DNA of 64,000 nt. It comes from Lutjanus erythropterus. Taxonomy: Eukaryota > Chordata > Actinopteri > Lutjaniformes > Lutjanidae. This document shows positions 37,905 through 52,150 of the stretch, one piece after another. Under the pieces are notes generated by a model. It ran no database searches and was not told where the DNA came from. It saw only the letters and a list, made by a program, of their open reading frames with translations. The stretch spans positions 6,437,820-6,501,819 of the forward strand of contig CM034604.1 of NCBI GenBank assembly GCA_020091685.1, read 5' to 3'. The position numbers were made by a program, and so were the translations under genes. The first letter of the stretch is position 1. Every line of letters begins with the position of its first letter.

Positions 37905-39159
37905 AGAGGCTTGCTGTTTCCTCAGGAACAGGAACGTCACTTTTTACTGACTAGTTCGGACAAAATAACGATCCAAATAACTGCTACAAAAAAGGTTTTT
38001 ATACTAGTGTTTTCTGACCAGCCACCTCTGTGTCTGCCTGGTGAGGTTCAGACAACTAAACTACTTGAAAAAGATTGTGGTTTAACGTAATATATGTACC
38101 TCCTTCTGACAATCACCGCTGACTATTGGTCTCACACAAGAACCAAACCCCATTCTCCTATGTCAGAGTCCTGCGTTCGAGCTACCCATCCTGTTCTGTT
38201 CTTATTACTTTGACAATTTGTGTCCATAACAGATGTTAATCTGTAACATTTGGGCAACTGCAAAACAGGCGTCCATATTTGTATGACCTAAGACAGGCTG
38301 TGCCCTGACTGTCAGCGGGGGAAATCTCAAATATTTGGACCCTATTGGCGATCAGCAGATAATCACATAGCAGCGTTGCCATATGTCCAATCTGTTGCTG
38401 CAACTACTTTGGCACTTCAACCAGCAATCAGCAAGCTCTAATTAACCATCGGACATTAGCAGGATGTGGGGTTGCTGGTGGCATGAATGCAGGGTGATAC
38501 CATGATGCAAGAGCTGGCAGGTATTTTTCATATTTCTTACATCTCTCACTTCCTTCCAATGCTGCTTGATAAAGTTTATATTGATATCTATTTCTATCTC
38601 GGAATTGTCCAATTGTTCATACAGCCCCATTTCCTACATCTTTTTCTCCCTCATATTCCTTGATGTATTTTTATTTGACAGTTTAAAAAGATAACACAAC
38701 TGAAAATACAGCAGACAGGGCAAAACAAAGAATATATATTTTAAGCATTTTCTCCTGGGAACAGAGCTAAAGTTCAGCTCAGCAAAAAGTAGGACTTTTT
38801 TTTTTTTTAAACCAAGACTACGTCTGTCTAACAAGCCCAGAAATAAACCCTAGTTGTGATATCAAAGAGGAGGATGAGGAATAAGAAGTCAGGCAAATGA
38901 ATTAGCCCAGACAGCTCGTCAAACAGGCAGACAGAGAGAAGAAGGATTCAGGAACATGGAGGGCACAGAGTGGCTGATACACTGAGAGCAGAGCTGGAGA
39001 GGAAGGAGGTCACGTCAACCTTCAAGAGCAGGGGAACTGTAATTCACGTTGGAGAGGAATTAATGATAATGTGAGTGTGCCTGAGTGTATATGCGCACTG
39101 TATATGACAGCCACATATAAGCACATAGATACAGCAAGACTTAAAGGGTCAGATCACCC
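37905..39159. other. Intronic sequence with repeat-like fragments
   Basis: About 38030-38215 (gttcagacaactaaactactt, cctgcgttcgagctaccc) is a fragment of a common fish repeat. The remainder is unassigned. Confidence 0.4.
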
Positions 39160-40790
39160 AAACTGAAAATACGAAGGGTCTGTTTTCACCTGGATGAGGT
39201 TTAGGCAACAAAACTACTTGTTCGAGTTCACTAAAACATCACCTAGGTTGTAAATAGCCACATTTACACCCCTGGTACAAACAGAATTTCTGGCTATGGA
39301 CACCTGGGTACTTGTCTCTGCCATCTTCAGCTATATACATGCAAGTGTACAAAGCCACACTGACTATTTACACCCACTTCTGCAGATAGCATCGTCTCTG
39401 CTATGCTAGGCTAAAAACACATGGCACCAAACTACTTGGTTAGGTTAAGGAAAAGATCACCTGGGGTGTAAGTCATAGCAAATATGACTATTTACACCTA
39501 AGATGTGAATAGCAATGTTGGCTACGGACATCTTGGGTGCTTGACTCTGCTATGCTAGGCTATATACACTCACCTCTAAATAGCAACAAAAATGATCTAC
39601 ACCCAGGTGTAAAAAGCATTGTCTCTGCTATGCTAAGCTATATACACCCAGGTGTAAATAGCCACATAATCAACTATTCCACTCCAGGTGCAAATGGCAT
39701 TGTTAGCAGCTGACACCTGGGCGCTATCTGCCTAAAAAACCCTCACTTGTAAGGCTAATCATTCTCAGAGCTATAATAGTGTTAGAGATTGATTACTGGT
39801 AGGGCTGTGATGGTATGGATTTTTTGTGACTGCGGTAAAAAAAAGCCATATACTGCCATGGGATGGCGTTTGACTGTGGCTGCCCAAATAATTACTTTCT
39901 TGGGCTTTATTTAAGGATACTGTCATAGGTCTACCAGAGTTCCTTTAAGGCATAGGGCAGCGTGTAATGTGTGTGTGTGTGGCGTGCAACTTAGGTAGAG
40001 AGAGCAAACAACAGACTGACAGTAGCAACACAGCGAGCAGAGCAGAAGTAACCTGTCAATCTGGCAGTAAATGCACAGTACAGGTTACAGGGTCTCAGTA
40101 AATAAATGCTACAGCTTCTTAAGAGCAAGAAAAGTTATTTCCCAATTAATGGAAAAGTGAAGGGTTAGCCACAAAGTAACCTGAGCAAGGAAGGCTAATG
40201 TTAAGCTAATACTGAGGCTAACTCTAGCATTACACCTTTGCAACGTCAGCTCCGGAGTGATTGCATCCCCTTCAAAAGTTTGTAATCCAGCTTCGAACTG
40301 GAGCGTTGATCCATCAGCTACAAGTCCCAACCTGGGAGACTAGGATTTGAGCTCTGTGTCAAACTGTAAGTCAGTATTGATTTTTAACTAATGGGTTGGG
40401 TTTGAAAAGATCATGGTTTGCCTCTGCCATTTCGGTATAAATAGTAATTTTGGCTATGGACACTTGGGTGCTTGTCTCTGCCATGCTAGGTTATATACAT
40501 TCAAGTGTAAATCATCCCATTGACTATTCTACCCCCGGTGCAAATAACATTGTTGGTTACAGACACCTGGGTGCTTGTCTCTGCCTTGCTATACTATATA
40601 CACACCATCAGTGTGGCTACTTACACCCTAGGTGCAAATAGCATTGTCTCTGCCATTCTATATTTAAAATATAAAACCCAGTAGTAAATAGCCCAACTGG
40701 CTTTTCCACCCTAGGTGCAAATAGCATAGTTGTTGACTACTGCCACCTGGGTGCTAGTTGAATTTGCCTTAAAAAACACTTGTAGAGCTA
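39160..40790. repeat. Degenerate tandem repeat: tatacacccaggtgtaaatagc units
   Basis: Units of roughly 110-140 bases share caggtgcaaatagcattgtt, ggctacggacacctgggtgc, ttgtctctgccatgctaggc and tatatacac. Several units occupy 39180-39740 and more lie at 40420-40770; the intervening 39790-40400 has a different composition (ggctgtgatggtatggat...) and looks inserted. Confidence 0.75.
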
Positions 40791-42489
40791 ATGACTATTG
40801 GAGCTATTGTATTATTAGATAATGATTATTAGGGCATTTCTTTAATCAGAAATTCAAAAGTTAATTGGTTCTAGCATTACAGTTGTAAGGACTTTGTACA
40901 CCAAATACTGTTTGGACTGTTTGTAGGGTGATAAAGTGCTATTTGAAGATGTCCCATTGGATTTTTCCACTATTTTCTAACATTTTATTAGTCAAAAACA
41001 CAATCAGCAGATAAGTTGGCTATGAAAAATAGTTGCAGCCTTTATGGTTATTTTCATTACTCATTAGTTGATAAAACTGTCTGAAACCCAAATATATTCA
41101 GTTAATTATAATGAGCCAAAAAAAGAGCAGCAAATTGTCACTTTTGAAAAACTGAAACCATCAGATATGTAGCACTGTTTTGCCTAATAATGATTCAAAC
41201 AATAGAATCTCAGCAGCAACTTATCTTTCCAATAACAATGTCCATTCACACAGGAAGTCACAGACCTCACTGTGAACAGTGCTCTTTTGAACCACTTTAA
41301 CCAGGGTTGTACATTAACTGTGGTCGCAAAAAGTTCACTCTGTGGCCACCAAATATTCTGTCTGGGTGCCCCCTGTGGCCACCAAGTTTTATCCCCATAT
41401 GCCAGATTCCTTTGCAGCTTTTAGTTCAACATTCTACTAAATCAGTCCTCGTTAGATACTAATATATTGTGGCTACCGTATGAGTTTACTGAACCTACTC
41501 AAACTGCAAGAGCAATTCTGACAGAATAAACACAAAAGGAAGACTATGAAAAAAAGAAAATTTTGAATCAAATGGAAGCAGGATTTAAAGTGGCTACATT
41601 ATGACACAACTAAGGACGTAATTACTGCGCTGTGCGCTGCCAGTTTTCTCAACTAGCTAACTTTTCATCGGAAACACTGCCTTCAGGAAACACCACATCA
41701 CAATTCAAGTGGACAGTAATAATGTCACAGTTAAAGAAGTCCCGGTTAATTTGTGTTAAATTGCCTTTTCTGTATTGGTTTTACATAACTTTACATTTGG
41801 GCCACCAAATATGTACTTTGGCCACCAAATTGAGGAGCTTGGTAGCCTGTGGGGCCAGTGGTCAAAAATACTAGTGTATTATGTAACCTCAAAAGCACAG
41901 TACAACAGACAAAACTCCAATTTACTTGAGCTGTATTGGAGCTGCAGCAGTAGGACTTTAAGCCAAATATCACAACTTGTAAATATGAAAATCATTTGTA
42001 TTTTAAGGTGAAGTATCCCTTGACAAAAAGAGATATTACTGCATACATGCCCACAGTATGACTGCATTTAATACAGAATATATTAAACTACTTGAGTCTC
42101 CTAAGTGACTGTTGATTCTCTCTATGATAAGACAGTGAGGTGACTCATTCTAATTGCGTGGCTTTATATTAAACAGTATGCTGATCATTAATATAGAAAT
42201 TGTGCAGCTTTGTGAGTATTATGAAACAGTAAAGTGATATAATTTTTGACATGCCATAGCAGAAAAGCACAATAACAATGGAACTGAACCATTGTTAATG
42301 TTATTAATTCCACCTGTGCATGTCCAAATGTCTGCAAGTCTTTCATATAAAATAATTACTGTCAACGTCAGGTGAAAACCAGATTATATCTCCTAAATGC
42401 CAACGTTTTTATAAGCTAAGAAACACACTCTTGCTTTCTGATGTGTAACAGTATTTTCAAATTATTACATGTGTTTTTAAACTGTTTCA
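40791..42489. other. Intronic sequence with decayed repeats
   Basis: About 41030-41220 has remnants of a gttgcagcc/attattttcatta element. About 41320-41400 and 41800-41870 both carry (t)ggccaccaaat blocks in the same element-like region. No coding frame is supported. Confidence 0.4.
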
Positions 42490-42813
42490 GGGCTGCAACT
42501 AATGTTGTCTAATACTAATATTGTTGACTAATATTGTCAATGTCAATTGATTTCCAAGTTAGTTTTTGATTAATTGATTAGTTGTTTGGTCTATGAAATG
42601 TCAGAAAATGGTGAAAAATGTTGATCGGTGTTTTCCAAAACTCAAAGTGACATCCTCAAATGTCTTGTTTTGACCATAACTCAAAGATACTCAGTTTACT
42701 GTCATAGATGAGTAAAGAAAAAAGAAAATAGTCACGTTTGAGAAGCTGAAATCGGAGAATTCTGACTCTTTCTCTTTAAAAAAATTACTCAGACCAATTT
42801 AATTGTTGCAGCT
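42490..42813. mobile_element. gctgcaact/attaatcg MITE, nearly full copy
   Basis: Starts ggctgcaactaatg and ends aattgttgcagct, an inverted pair. Internal landmarks are ccagaaaatggtgaaaaatg-like, ttgaccataactcaaagata and gtcatagatgagtaaag. This copy gives the family order used to interpret 28810-29565. Confidence 0.8.
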
Positions 42814-42829
42814 CCAAACTGTTTATCTC

Positions 42830-43032
42830 AAAGGACCAGTGTAAAGGATTTAGTGACATCTAGCGGTGAGCTTGCAGACTGCAACCAACTCACCTCACCC
42901 TCCCCTTCCAAGCTTGTAGGAGAACCTACGGTGGCTGCGAAACGTGCAAAAAACGTGAAAGGCCATATCTAACGCCAGTGTTTGGTTTGTCTGTTCTGAG
43001 CTACTGTAGAAACATGGCAGTGCAACATGGGG
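42830..43032. repeat. aaaggaccagtgt/tctagcggtgag repeat, uninterrupted copy
   Basis: Begins aaaggaccagtgtaaagg, contains atctagcggtgagcttgc and ccctccccttccaagcttg, and ends near gtagaaacatggcagtg. It serves as the pre-insertion reference for 31459-32104. Confidence 0.8.
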
Positions 43033-44040
43033 GCTTTTCTTTGTCTTATGAGAAATACATGTGATTCTTATTTTGGGCTTACTGAAGTCTCATCTGTTTC
43101 TCCTAAACCCCCCCTTAGGAGAAAAAAGGAGCAAAACAAAAGAAAAGCAGGGGATCTTTTGCTGAGCTCACAGGTGTCTCAAAGATTTTCTCCTTGACAA
43201 CCATATGGAGCAACAAGACTTTAATTTGACCACTGAGACAAATTTAAGATCTCATTTAAGACAACAGAGTTTTCTTTTAGGTCTCACTGTTATCTCAAGA
43301 GCTGATTAGTAAAAACAAATTCAAGATCAGTGCAGTGAGACAAAAAAGAACATTTTCAGATCTTCAAGTGGGCTCAAATTAGTGTCGGGCTGAGATGAGA
43401 CAGAGGCTATTCCTCAAGAGCCGAATTTAAGAAGTATGAGAAAATGGTCTCATAGTGGTCTTAATTTTGGCTAATTTATGTCTAGGAGACAGGCTAGACA
43501 AAGACGAGATCTTATTTTGAACTTGTCCTTTCCTCGTATGTATGAATATTATATTCCATTTCTACCATATTCTGACAATAATTGTTTTTTTCTTAAGCCT
43601 GTTTATTGGATTTTTTTAAGGGCAGATGATGTACAAATTACAATGTCTGCACTCTATGAACACAGAGTGTAAAGGTAAGGCAATGTCCACTTAAGACAAA
43701 GCACCAGGATTGAAAGACAAACACAGTTAAGGTAAAGTGTGGACCAAAACCAGAGAAGTAAATAGTTTGCGCATTATGAGTAATTATTAAATAAAGGAAG
43801 AAGAAAAAAAACAGACAAAAGACACCAAAACAAACAAAAAAACTGACAAATCTTGAGAGATGCACTTTCTTATTATCCTGCCATTGCATATTCTTGGCCT
43901 AATTTCTGAAGACGTGCACAACCATTGCTTCAAATGGACGCGGGACACACAAGGCAGCCATGATGAATATGTCAACACATAGTTAAAAGCGAGTATATCT
44001 CTCGTAATGATAAATGGAATTAATTGTTTCAATTTTTTTT
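43033..44040. other. Intronic sequence, no feature recognised
   Basis: Includes a stretch (43180-43480) rich in gaga/ctca motifs (gagacaaatttaagatctc). Coding is not supported. Confidence 0.45.
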
Positions 44041-44283
44041 AGGAAAAGACTATTTAAAAAGAATCTTTGATTTCAGTTTCTCAAATGTGAATATTTTCTG
44101 TTGTCTTAAGTCGTTTATGACAGTAAACTGAATATCTTTGGATTGTGGACAAAACAAGACATTTGAGGACTTTGGGAGGTGATCAACCTTTTTCACTGTT
44201 TAATGGACCAAACAACTAACTGATTAATCAAAACGTAATAACCAAATTAATCGCTAATGAAAATAATTGCTAGTTGCAGCCCC
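44041..44283. mobile_element. gctgcaact/attaatcg MITE, reverse copy
   Basis: Contains tgacagtaaactgaatatct, acaaaacaagacatttgagg and ends gctagttgcagcccc. Confidence 0.75.
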
Positions 44284-44944
44284 AACTTCTGGAAGTACAC
44301 ACTGGACCTTTATCTTAGAAAGTCTAAATCGACAAATTTGAAGATGCATGGTTTTCACTGGAGAGCAATGACATGCAGAGGAAATAAAAAATCGTTTTTT
44401 TGGTTTGATACACTGCTGCGGTGCTTCAAAATCAAATAAACCGGCTTATTAAGGGACAACAACAACAACAAAAAAAAACTCAACCCCATGTATTTGACTC
44501 CCACTTGTCATCCCTTAACCTGAATATGAGGAGCCAAACAGTCTGCAGCAGGACGATGAATGGCCTCGCTGCTCCACTCAGACACTGATGCCGCTCGGAT
44601 GGCTCGCGCCGCTGTGGCAGCTCTCAAAGGAAGTTACAACCTGCCATGCTGGAGAGCAGCTCGTGATACACTGAACATGTGCTCGTGTTAGTTGGAGCCT
44701 GCAGTGTGTGTGTGTGTGTGTGGCAGTGCAGTGGTGTGTACTTCATAATCTAATCATCTACTGTTGCAGAAGCTGGTTGTTATAGTGACTTATGTTCACT
44801 GTATATACAGTTTTTATGTATGTTACTGGTTACTACTGCTTCTTATGTATTCATAAATACTGTTTATACATATATTTATATACTGTAAATATCTTTTACA
44901 TGCTTTTAAATACATAACAGACCTGTCTGCTCTTTAGTGCCACA
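44284..44944. other. Intronic sequence with short simple repeats
   Basis: Short (CAA)n at about 44458-44470 and (TG)n at about 44705-44722. 44500-44700 is less AT-rich (gatggctcgcgccgctgtgg) but shows no recognisable gene. Confidence 0.45.
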
Positions 44945-45223
44945 ACAATCAGTCCATTAAGAAATTTTTTAAGAACAAAAATCAAAATTCTCTGATTTCA
45001 GCTTCTTAAATGTTAATATTTTTCATTTTCTTTACCATCTTATGTCAGTAAACTGAATATATTTGGGTTGTGAGTAAAATAAGACATTTCAGGACGTCCT
45101 CTCAGGCTTTGGGAAACTCTGATCGACAGTTTTCACTATTTTGTGATGACTATTAATTGATTAATCGAGAAAATAATGACCAATTAATCGACTGTGAAAA
45201 TAACAATAATAGTTGCAGCCCTA
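44945..45223. mobile_element. gctgcaact/attaatcg MITE, reverse copy
   Basis: Contains gtcagtaaactgaatatatt, ggctttgggaaactctgatc, attgattaatcgagaaaata and ends agttgcagccct. It is about 660 bases from the copy at 44041-44283, in the same orientation. Confidence 0.8.
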
Positions 45224-46816
45224 CTACTTTTTCCCTTTATTGTTTAGTTTCGTTGTCTTTGTTCTTAGCTGTTATGTCAGTTCTATTCCTATTCCTTTTT
45301 TCTACACACATACTTGTCTACACTGTAAAAATATTAGCTTTATCTTTTATCTACAGTCTTCTACGAAAGGATACTAACAACTCTTTTCACAAGCTTTTAG
45401 TTATGTTTTTAAATGTATTTTCATTTGTTTTATGAATCAGTATTATTATCGTTATCTCCCTTTTTTAAGAATAAAGACAATAATAATAATACCTTCTTAT
45501 CTTATATGTTTTTATCTCGTCCTGCTTGTTTTTATAAAAGTAATACTTTATTATCTTACATGCTATTTTATGTTTGTCATGTACAGTGTATCATGAAGTA
45601 CAATGAGTTGTCATATGAAATGTACTATATAAATAAAGTTGACTGCATCTGAAAAGACAGAAGTTAATTTTGTTATGATTCAAAACAAATGAACCTTTAT
45701 TATCAAATAAACTTGATATTAATTCAGCTGCATTTGAGAAAACATGTTCAATAAGCCTAAGATATTAAGTTGAACCAACAACTCTTCAATCACACTAACA
45801 AACAAATTTGATTTCCTTTAACATTTCCTCAGTTTGAAGACTCACTCCTTCATTTCAGCTGCAGCCGCTGCTGTTGAAGCTACTTTGTTCCAGCACTGAC
45901 ACAAAGACAATATGTGAAACTGCTCCCGGTCATTTTATTAAAGTTTAAGCATAAGAGTGTAGGGACTGAATTCAATATGATCCTTCATCATCTTTGCAGG
46001 GTTTTTTATTATTGTGAAAACAAACCATGACTTATCTTAAAAAGTATGAGACGTAAGGTTTTACAAGTATAGATAACTTTTCATTAGTGTTGCATGTTTA
46101 AAACAACACAATATCCAGATAAAAAGACGCTGTAAAAAGTTCTATAAAAAGTGTTTATTCAACATGTCAGTTCAGTTTAATCTAGATTATTCTGTCTTAA
46201 ATTTGGCTCCTGACAAAGCAAAACTAGACAATTTTCAGTGACATTTTCTGTGCCAGAATAATTATAAATATATTTAAAAAAAATATAAATATATAATATT
46301 CTTAAAAATCATATTATTTTGTGCACCTAGAGCTTTTGTTTTTTCCTGTGGTATCTAAAGAGGTGTCGAGTGTCACATTTTCATACTAGTACTGTATCAC
46401 AGTTTAAAATTCTTGTGTCGTGACGTCTCTATTAGAGACACACAGCAGGTTTTCATCATATTTGTTTTCTCCAAACTATAAAAAAAGAAGGGTCTCGGGA
46501 GAATTTTAACTCTCACACAGTGCATGCTGGGAAGTCTGCTAATATGCAGCTCATGTTTCTTTAGAAGCTTAATTTAACAAGTTCAGTGACCCGCACTGTA
46601 CAGCACATTCATTCAACTCAACATTTCAAGCTGACGACTTCAAATGACTGCTAGAAGAATTTATACTTTTAAGTTCTGAAATTTTCTAGAAATATAGATA
46701 TTTTTTTAAATTAAGTTGAATCAACTTGAATAAATAAATGTGTATATCTACATTAAGAGGAAAGATTAGTAGAATTTTGTGACACTGTATTGATTCTCAA
46801 AAACCCTGCTTCATGT
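45224..46816. other. AT-rich intronic sequence with taagttga-type fragments
   Basis: About 45650-45800 and 46600-46790 have ttaagttgaatcaactt-like motifs, similar to fragments at 5950 and 7115. No gene. Confidence 0.4.
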
Positions 46817-47123
46817 AAGGCTGCAACAATTCATCGATTTTTAAATTAATCGCCAACTATTTTGATTATCGATTAATTGGTTTTAGTAATTTTCCACTGA
46901 AAAAAAGTCAAAATTCTCTGAGTTCATCTTCTTAAATGTTCCTATTTTTTGGTTTCTTTACTCCTCTCTAACAGTAAACTTAATATCTTTGAGTTGTGAG
47001 ACAGTTGAGGAGGTCATCTAAGGCTTTGGGAAACACTGATTGACATTTTTCACCATTTTCTGACATTTTAAAACAAACAACCATTCATCAGTTAATATGG
47101 AAATAATCATTAGTCGCAGCACT
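46817..47123. mobile_element. gctgcaact/attaatcg MITE, full-length copy
   Basis: aaggctgcaacaattcatcg at the left and catcagttaatatgg...cattagtcgcagcac at the right are inverted. Internal landmarks include ggctttgggaaacactgatt and ttttctgacattttaaaac. Confidence 0.8.
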
Positions 47124-47901
47124 AGATACATGCAAGAATTCATGGCAGTGGTTCGTTCTGGATTGTCTTTAAACCTCCCACCAGTTCACCCAGCCTTTCT
47201 GTGAGCAGTTTGCATGTTCCCTCCATGCCTGCGGGGGTTTGGTGTGCTCCAGTTTTCTCCCACCACCAAAAAACGTGTATGCTGGGTCACTTCTCAAGTC
47301 AGTACCCCTGACCGAGGTGCTGACTTATAACTGGAGTCAGTCTTCACTGTAAAGCATCTGCCCACTGCTTCTAATATGATGCAAAGAATGAATAAAGTTC
47401 TTTTTGAAAAAATTTCAGTATATTACCTTGCATATAGTATTGTGTTATATCACAATATATTGAATCCTAGCCCCTGTATTGTGATATGTATTGTATCACC
47501 AAATTCTTGCCAACTCAGCCCTTCTAACTTCCTGTATGCCCCCTTTTTTAAAGTGATGACAGTAATGTAAAACCAGTCAGATTCCTTGTACGTGTGCACA
47601 TATTTGGCCAATGAAGCCAGTTCTGATTCTGATGTAACATCAAACCTGTACATGACTCTGAACGCACCTATGCAGCTATAACCTTGCACTGCACTTGGTT
47701 ATTGTGTGTGGCGATACGTAATCTGCAACTGCCACAAAAAAACCCTGGACAAATATTGCATATCACGCATGTGTGCAACAGCTTTTTAAGACGAGCAGCA
47801 CCGAGCTCCATCTGCAGAGCACATCTGCACCTGATGCTGCTGAATGAACAAGTGCACCTGTGTGTCCACATGCAGCATCCTGACATGTTTGGCGGCTGCT
47901 C
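47124..47901. other. Intron 1 near exon 1; repeat fragment at 47195-47370
   Basis: 47195-47300 (gcagtttgcatgttccctcc, gctccagttttctcccacc) resembles the tail of a widespread fish retroposon, strongly decayed. The rest is unassigned. Confidence 0.4.
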
Positions 47902-48061
47902 TGTGTGTGTGTGTGTGTGTGTGCAGTCAGATCCCACCAAAGATCCAGGCGAGCAGGGGGTGGAGGTGGTGGGGGTCTATTAGCTGCTGCTGGAGCCATG
48001 TCATGCTGCATGTGCGGGGAAACACTGCATCAAAAAAAAAAAAAAAAAAGACAGGATATCC

Positions 48062-48097
<36 letters not shown>

Positions 48098-48160
48098 ATA
48101 AGAGAGTGTGTGGGGCTACATGAAGCCAATCAATTCACCTGCACCAGCAACTGCAAAGCC

Positions 48161-48200
<40 letters not shown>
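47902..48200. repeat. Cluster of TG microsatellites and an A18 run next to exon 1
   Basis: (TG)n at 47902-47923, A18 at 48032-48049, (TG)n at 48065-48095 and (TG)n at 48162-48200. In the ptchd4 transcript these are CA-rich and poly(U) segments within 500 bases of the exon 1 donor. Confidence 0.9.
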
Positions 48201-48201
<1 letters not shown>

Positions 48202-48308
48202 TGGAGAGGCTTCCCTCTCAGATATGTAGCAATCTGCAGCCTGAGAGAGCACTGCGTTCATTCAGAAATTATGGCAAGCTCGGAGGGCCAGTGTGCTACA
48301 GCTATTCA

Positions 48309-49430
<1,122 letters not shown>

Positions 49431-49442
49431 GTGGCGGGGTTG

Positions 49443-49504
49443 AAGGAAGGAAGGAGGGAGGAGGGATGGAGGGAGGGAGGGAGGATGGATGGAGGAGGAG
49501 GGGT
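49443..49504. repeat. Purine-rich (GGA)n tract upstream of the ptchd4 leader
   Basis: gaaggaaggaagg followed by gggagggaggga and ggatggaggagg runs, G-rich on the + strand (possible triplex or G-quadruplex). It directly abuts the CpG-rich zone. Confidence 0.8.
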
Positions 49505-49734
49505 GATGCGATGGTGCCTGGTTATTTTAGGAACAAGTGGAGGCAACAGGCAACATGAGAGTTGTAAAATGTTCCTGCAGGTGGCTGAATGACCAAAAGC
49601 ACTCAGAGGGATGAGTCAGTGCTGGCTGCTTCATGAATGGGGAAAACCCACCGCGTGTTGTGCTTCATGCTGAGTGGTTTATACAGGCCAAGCAGGGTGG
49701 TGTGACAGGAGCAGCCAACACAGACCCCCCTGGT

Positions 49735-50580
49735 TTGCTGGGTCAAAAATAACATGCCTGTTTATGTGGCTTGTTTATACAGCAAGATGTAAAATTTCTG
49801 CATGTCTGAAAACTATCCCAAATGTTTCCAATTATATTCAAACCCAGAGAAATCTGTACTTTTTTCAAGGTAACGGCTTTTTTCTGGCTACCTGTAGTTA
49901 GTTAGTTGCTATAAAGCTAAAATATGTAACTTTTTTGCATTAAAATGTCCTAAAGGCTTTAATTGTACACTTACATTACCCCAAATACGCTGAGAAATCC
50001 ATATTTTTTTTTTTTAAGGTAGCAGTATGTTTCCAAATACCCGTTGTTAGCTAGTTGCTATAAAGCTATAATATGTAACATTTCCACAAATGTCTAAAAA
50101 TGTTGGACATATGTTACATATTTTATTGACTTGTTTGCACTATCCCAAATGTTTCCAACTATGTTCAAACTCAATACAGAAATACATATTTTTTGTCAAG
50201 GTAATGTTGTGTTTCCAGATAGCGGTTGCTAGCTAGTTGTTGGGAAAACTCAGGATACGACCCATCAGGTCTGGTGTGACTGATTCAGGTAATACAGACC
50301 ACTCGTGGTTTGTTGGGTCAAAAATAACATGCCTGTTTAAGTTGCTTGTTATATAGCAAGGTGGTTTAACATTTAAGGCTATTATATGTAAAATTTCTGC
50401 ATTAAAATGTCTAAAAATGCTAGAAATGCAGATAGATATTTACTGACTTGTTTGCATTATCCCAAATGCTTCTATGTTCAAACCCAGAGAAATACTTTTT
50501 TTTTCAAAGTAACTGTATATTTTCATCTACCCATTATTAGCTAGTTGCTATAAAGCTATAATATGTAACCAAAGGTGCAA
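49735..50580. repeat. Higher-order tandem repeat, about 150-180 bp units
   Basis: The landmark tagttgctataaagcta(t/a)aatatgtaac recurs at 49903-49930, 50052-50079 and 50532-50559, with a diverged form at about 50230. Other unit landmarks are atgttcaaacccagagaaat and ttgcat/ctatcccaaatg. A larger block (tgctgggtcaaaaataacatgcctgttta) occurs at about 49737 and again at about 50310, so the array has two levels. A related diverged unit lies at 57075-57300. Confidence 0.8.
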
Positions 50581-52150
50581 TGTGTAAGATAGCCCGCAGT
50601 CAGAATTAAAATTTTAAATCTTCAAAAAACATTATCAACAGAATGTGAAGAAGTAACAGTTATATAATGATGTCACGGACATCTATGTATGTCTATGTAT
50701 TCTCATAGAAGTGTAATAAAACCTAGACAGGGCATTGTCATTCGTGGTATTGCAGTAAAAATTCAGCTGCTGCCCAAATTCCAAATAAGAGACATCTGTA
50801 AACTGTTGACAGGACATGCTGAACTGCACACAAAGACTTTTTCTATGATGGATTTTGATCCACGGAGGCAAGAAAAATGATTCATCATCACGATGTATAG
50901 TCTGTGGACAGAGCTAGAACTCAGGGCCACAAGAGTCACTACAGCGCATATTCAGTGGGCCACATATCCAGGAAATTTGAAAGATATTTGCCATATGCAC
51001 CAGGTGATAACTCTCATTGGAATGAATGAGCACTATCTTTATGTCCATTGTCTATTTATATAATATATCTGTGACATAACTACCAAAGTTAGCATGCTAA
51101 CCAGCTAGCCCCTGCCCCATGTACAATGCTGCATTAACCACTTAAGCCTGTTGGTGCAATACATCAGTGTAGCTGCCATATTGGTTGAACATATTTTCAT
51201 TCTCACTCATCCCTCATTAGTTAGGTTTAGGCACAAGTCGCAAGTCGCTGAGGGGTGCAACATTTCGTAAGTATCTAGTATAGGAAAAATGTCTAACCTA
51301 CCCCACGTAGCTTAGTATCCCTTGACACTCATAGAAGTGTCACACAGTAGAGAAATGTAAACATTTTACTGCTTTTTAACCAGAAAAACTATAGCTCTTT
51401 ACCTGTGTACTTGAATGTTACAGGCCAGTCTTGACTGGACCAAAATGGTGCTGATGTTGACCTTCAATCCAGAGGCCAATGCAGCATCTACACAGATATG
51501 TCTATGTCTGGCCGGTCCTGTTCCGTAAACACAACTTGTACCTGAGCTGATATTCTGATCCCCCTGTAGTTTCAGCTAGGAGATGTATGCAAGCGGGGAG
51601 TTACTTCCATAAGCTCTTTTAGCTTTTATATTCTAAACAATCAATGAAATAAACTTATAAAATGTTAAAAAAAGGAAATATTCATACACCTACACTGTCT
51701 GAATTCAAGTAACTCTCTTTGACCAAGAAGTCTGTCCAGAAAACAAACTTGACAGACCCAAAATAAAACTCACCAACAGTGTTTTGGTTTGTCTGTCCAC
51801 TGTTCTACAGTCATCAACTCTAGTTTGCTGGAAAATAAATCCATCAAGTTAGACGTGATAAATCATTGCAATAAACCACCTTGGTACTGTATTTCCTGTT
51901 GTCAAAACGGCCTCTGATGGTCTGTTACGTGCCACAGTGTCTGTGTATTGTTGTACTCTCCTATGCCCAGGTTCTGCCCCCACCCCCCTTGCAGGTTTCA
52001 GTGATTGACAGCAGGTGCAGTCACTCTGCAATCAGGACCTGGTGCTTAAAAGCACAGAGAGTGCAGCCAGTCAGGGCCAGTGGGTCATTTGGCAGACGGA
52101 TGCATTTCAGCAAACTAGTCCTGCAGGCTAGACTGCTAGTAATTTGTGTT
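50581..52150. other. Upstream intergenic sequence, nothing recognised
   Basis: AT-rich. No long frame with a domain and no clear repeat ends. Confidence 0.5.

Noticed and set aside
38171..38190. gcgttcgagctaccc, tRNA B-box-like
   Set aside because: No matching A-box or cloverleaf could be drawn; it fits a common fish repeat fragment instead.
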